A stretch of 64,000 nucleotides of DNA, taken from the NCBI GenBank assembly GCA_017795045.1, contig CP051244.1, positions 3,653,115 through 3,717,114 on the forward strand. Direction: 5' to 3'. This document shows, piece after piece, positions 63,683-64,000 of this stretch. The notes beneath the pieces are model-generated. The model saw nothing but the letters and a program-made list of their open reading frames with translations. It made no database searches and was not told the DNA's origin. Numbering within the stretch: position 1 is the stretch's first letter; every line of letters begins with the position of its first letter. The position numbers were made by a program, and so were the translations under genes. This DNA is from Allomuricauda sp. GTDB lineage: Bacteria > Bacteroidota > Bacteroidia > Flavobacteriales > Flavobacteriaceae.

Positions 63683-64000
63683 CTTGTTTTTTTTATATTC
63701 ATTTATTATTTCATCATCCCACACTTGAGCTTCTATGTATTTATCGAATCTTAAACTTTCGTGGGTTTGGGATTTTTCTTCTGTCGGAAGTCCATACGCA
63801 TTGATTAAATCATTTATTTCACTTAACAAAAAAACCTGTCCATTACAATTCTTTCTATACGTTGCCAGTTTTGGTTGGTCATAAAATTGAAATGAAACCA
63901 TACTGTCTGGATAGGTAAAACTGATGTGGTCAGATTTAAAGTCGGTCAATGGTATTTTAATTACTCCAGGGTTTTCATACCAAGATTTTGCCCAATCACA
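63677..64000 (-). CDS. Hypothetical protein (5' end outside the window), possible cassette gene
   Basis: 107 residues are visible, open to the end of the window, so the start is off the edge. The visible part begins CDWAKSWYENPGVIKIPLTD and ends EIINEYKKNKA. No signal peptide can be judged and no family is recognised. AT-rich. Its stop codon lies within the attC-like R'' box. Confidence 0.55.
   Translation of the reverse strand, partial: CDWAKSWYENPGVIKIPLTDFKSDHISFTYPDSMVSFQFYDQPKLATYRKNCNGQVFLLSEINDLINAYGLPTEEKSQTHESLRFDKYIEAQVWDDEIINEYKKNKA

Noticed and set aside
1..64000. tRNA, rRNA, CRISPR, prophage and insertion-sequence transposase genes
   Set aside because: I looked for clover-leaf-like GGTTCRA arms, regularly spaced repeats and transposase or integrase motifs and saw none. 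A covariance-model or HMM scan would be decisive.

Overview
The window looks like a chromosomal segment from a marine Flavobacteriaceae bacterium, most likely of the Muricauda/Allomuricauda/Flagellimonas group. The evidence is a SusC/SusD outer-membrane pair, type IX secretion and gliding genes (porV, gldJ), an hpt-adk fusion next to obgE, many Cys-terminated lipoprotein signal peptides, and Bacteroidetes-type -7 promoter elements (TAnnTTTG). The genus is an inference from protein style and gene order. I see no rRNA, tRNA, CRISPR array, prophage or transposase.

Layout. 1-9904: nutrient-uptake locus with SusC (5' end outside the window), SusD, a third surface lipoprotein, a terminator, and a large VCBS/ASPIC repeat lipoprotein. 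9930-12786: rlmB, a rhomboid protease and rarA. 12783-18401 (minus strand): a probable six-gene run of radC, a deacetylase-like protein, a YjjG-like phosphatase and three envelope genes. 18455-21491: a DUF1569 protein, a truncated Mpl-like Mur ligase, a cupin, an atypical SDR, and a DoxX gene broken by one in-frame stop. 21597-23377: a LytS/LytTR-type two-component operon. 23437-28833: small membrane protein, S9 peptidase, DUF4136 lipoprotein, obgE and hpt-adk. 28952-32651: purK, purE and an M3 peptidase. 33234-34021: ECF sigma factor with a small zinc-finger protein. 34969-40600: gcvP, then a KAS III-like/methyltransferase-like/glycosyltransferase group. 40800-43851: an accessory cassette with a metalloprotease-like lipoprotein. 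43861-58540: mostly core genes (PafA-like phosphatase, MlaE/MlaF pair, metallophosphoesterase, DUF389, mannose-1-phosphate guanylyltransferase, SprT-like, M28 peptidase, pdhC, pdhA, cdd). 58618-63142: porV, gldJ, murF. 63217-64000: two AT-rich small genes separated by an integron attC-like hairpin.

The most interesting signals are these. (1) Two accessory promoters, about 12 kb apart, carry the same CATYCGTCAA direct repeat at a 21-bp period, and each has a -7-like element exactly 40 bp after the start of the second repeat. A 21-bp direct-repeat period is what LytTR regulators recognise, and the window encodes one. (2) The 63.6-kb hairpin has integron-like boxes with the upstream gene's stop codon inside one of them. 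(3) Two cell-wall enzyme relatives flanking radC lack the expected catalytic residues. (4) porU is absent from the porV-gldJ interval where relatives carry it. (5) The metalloprotease-like lipoprotein gene changes sharply in base composition along its length.
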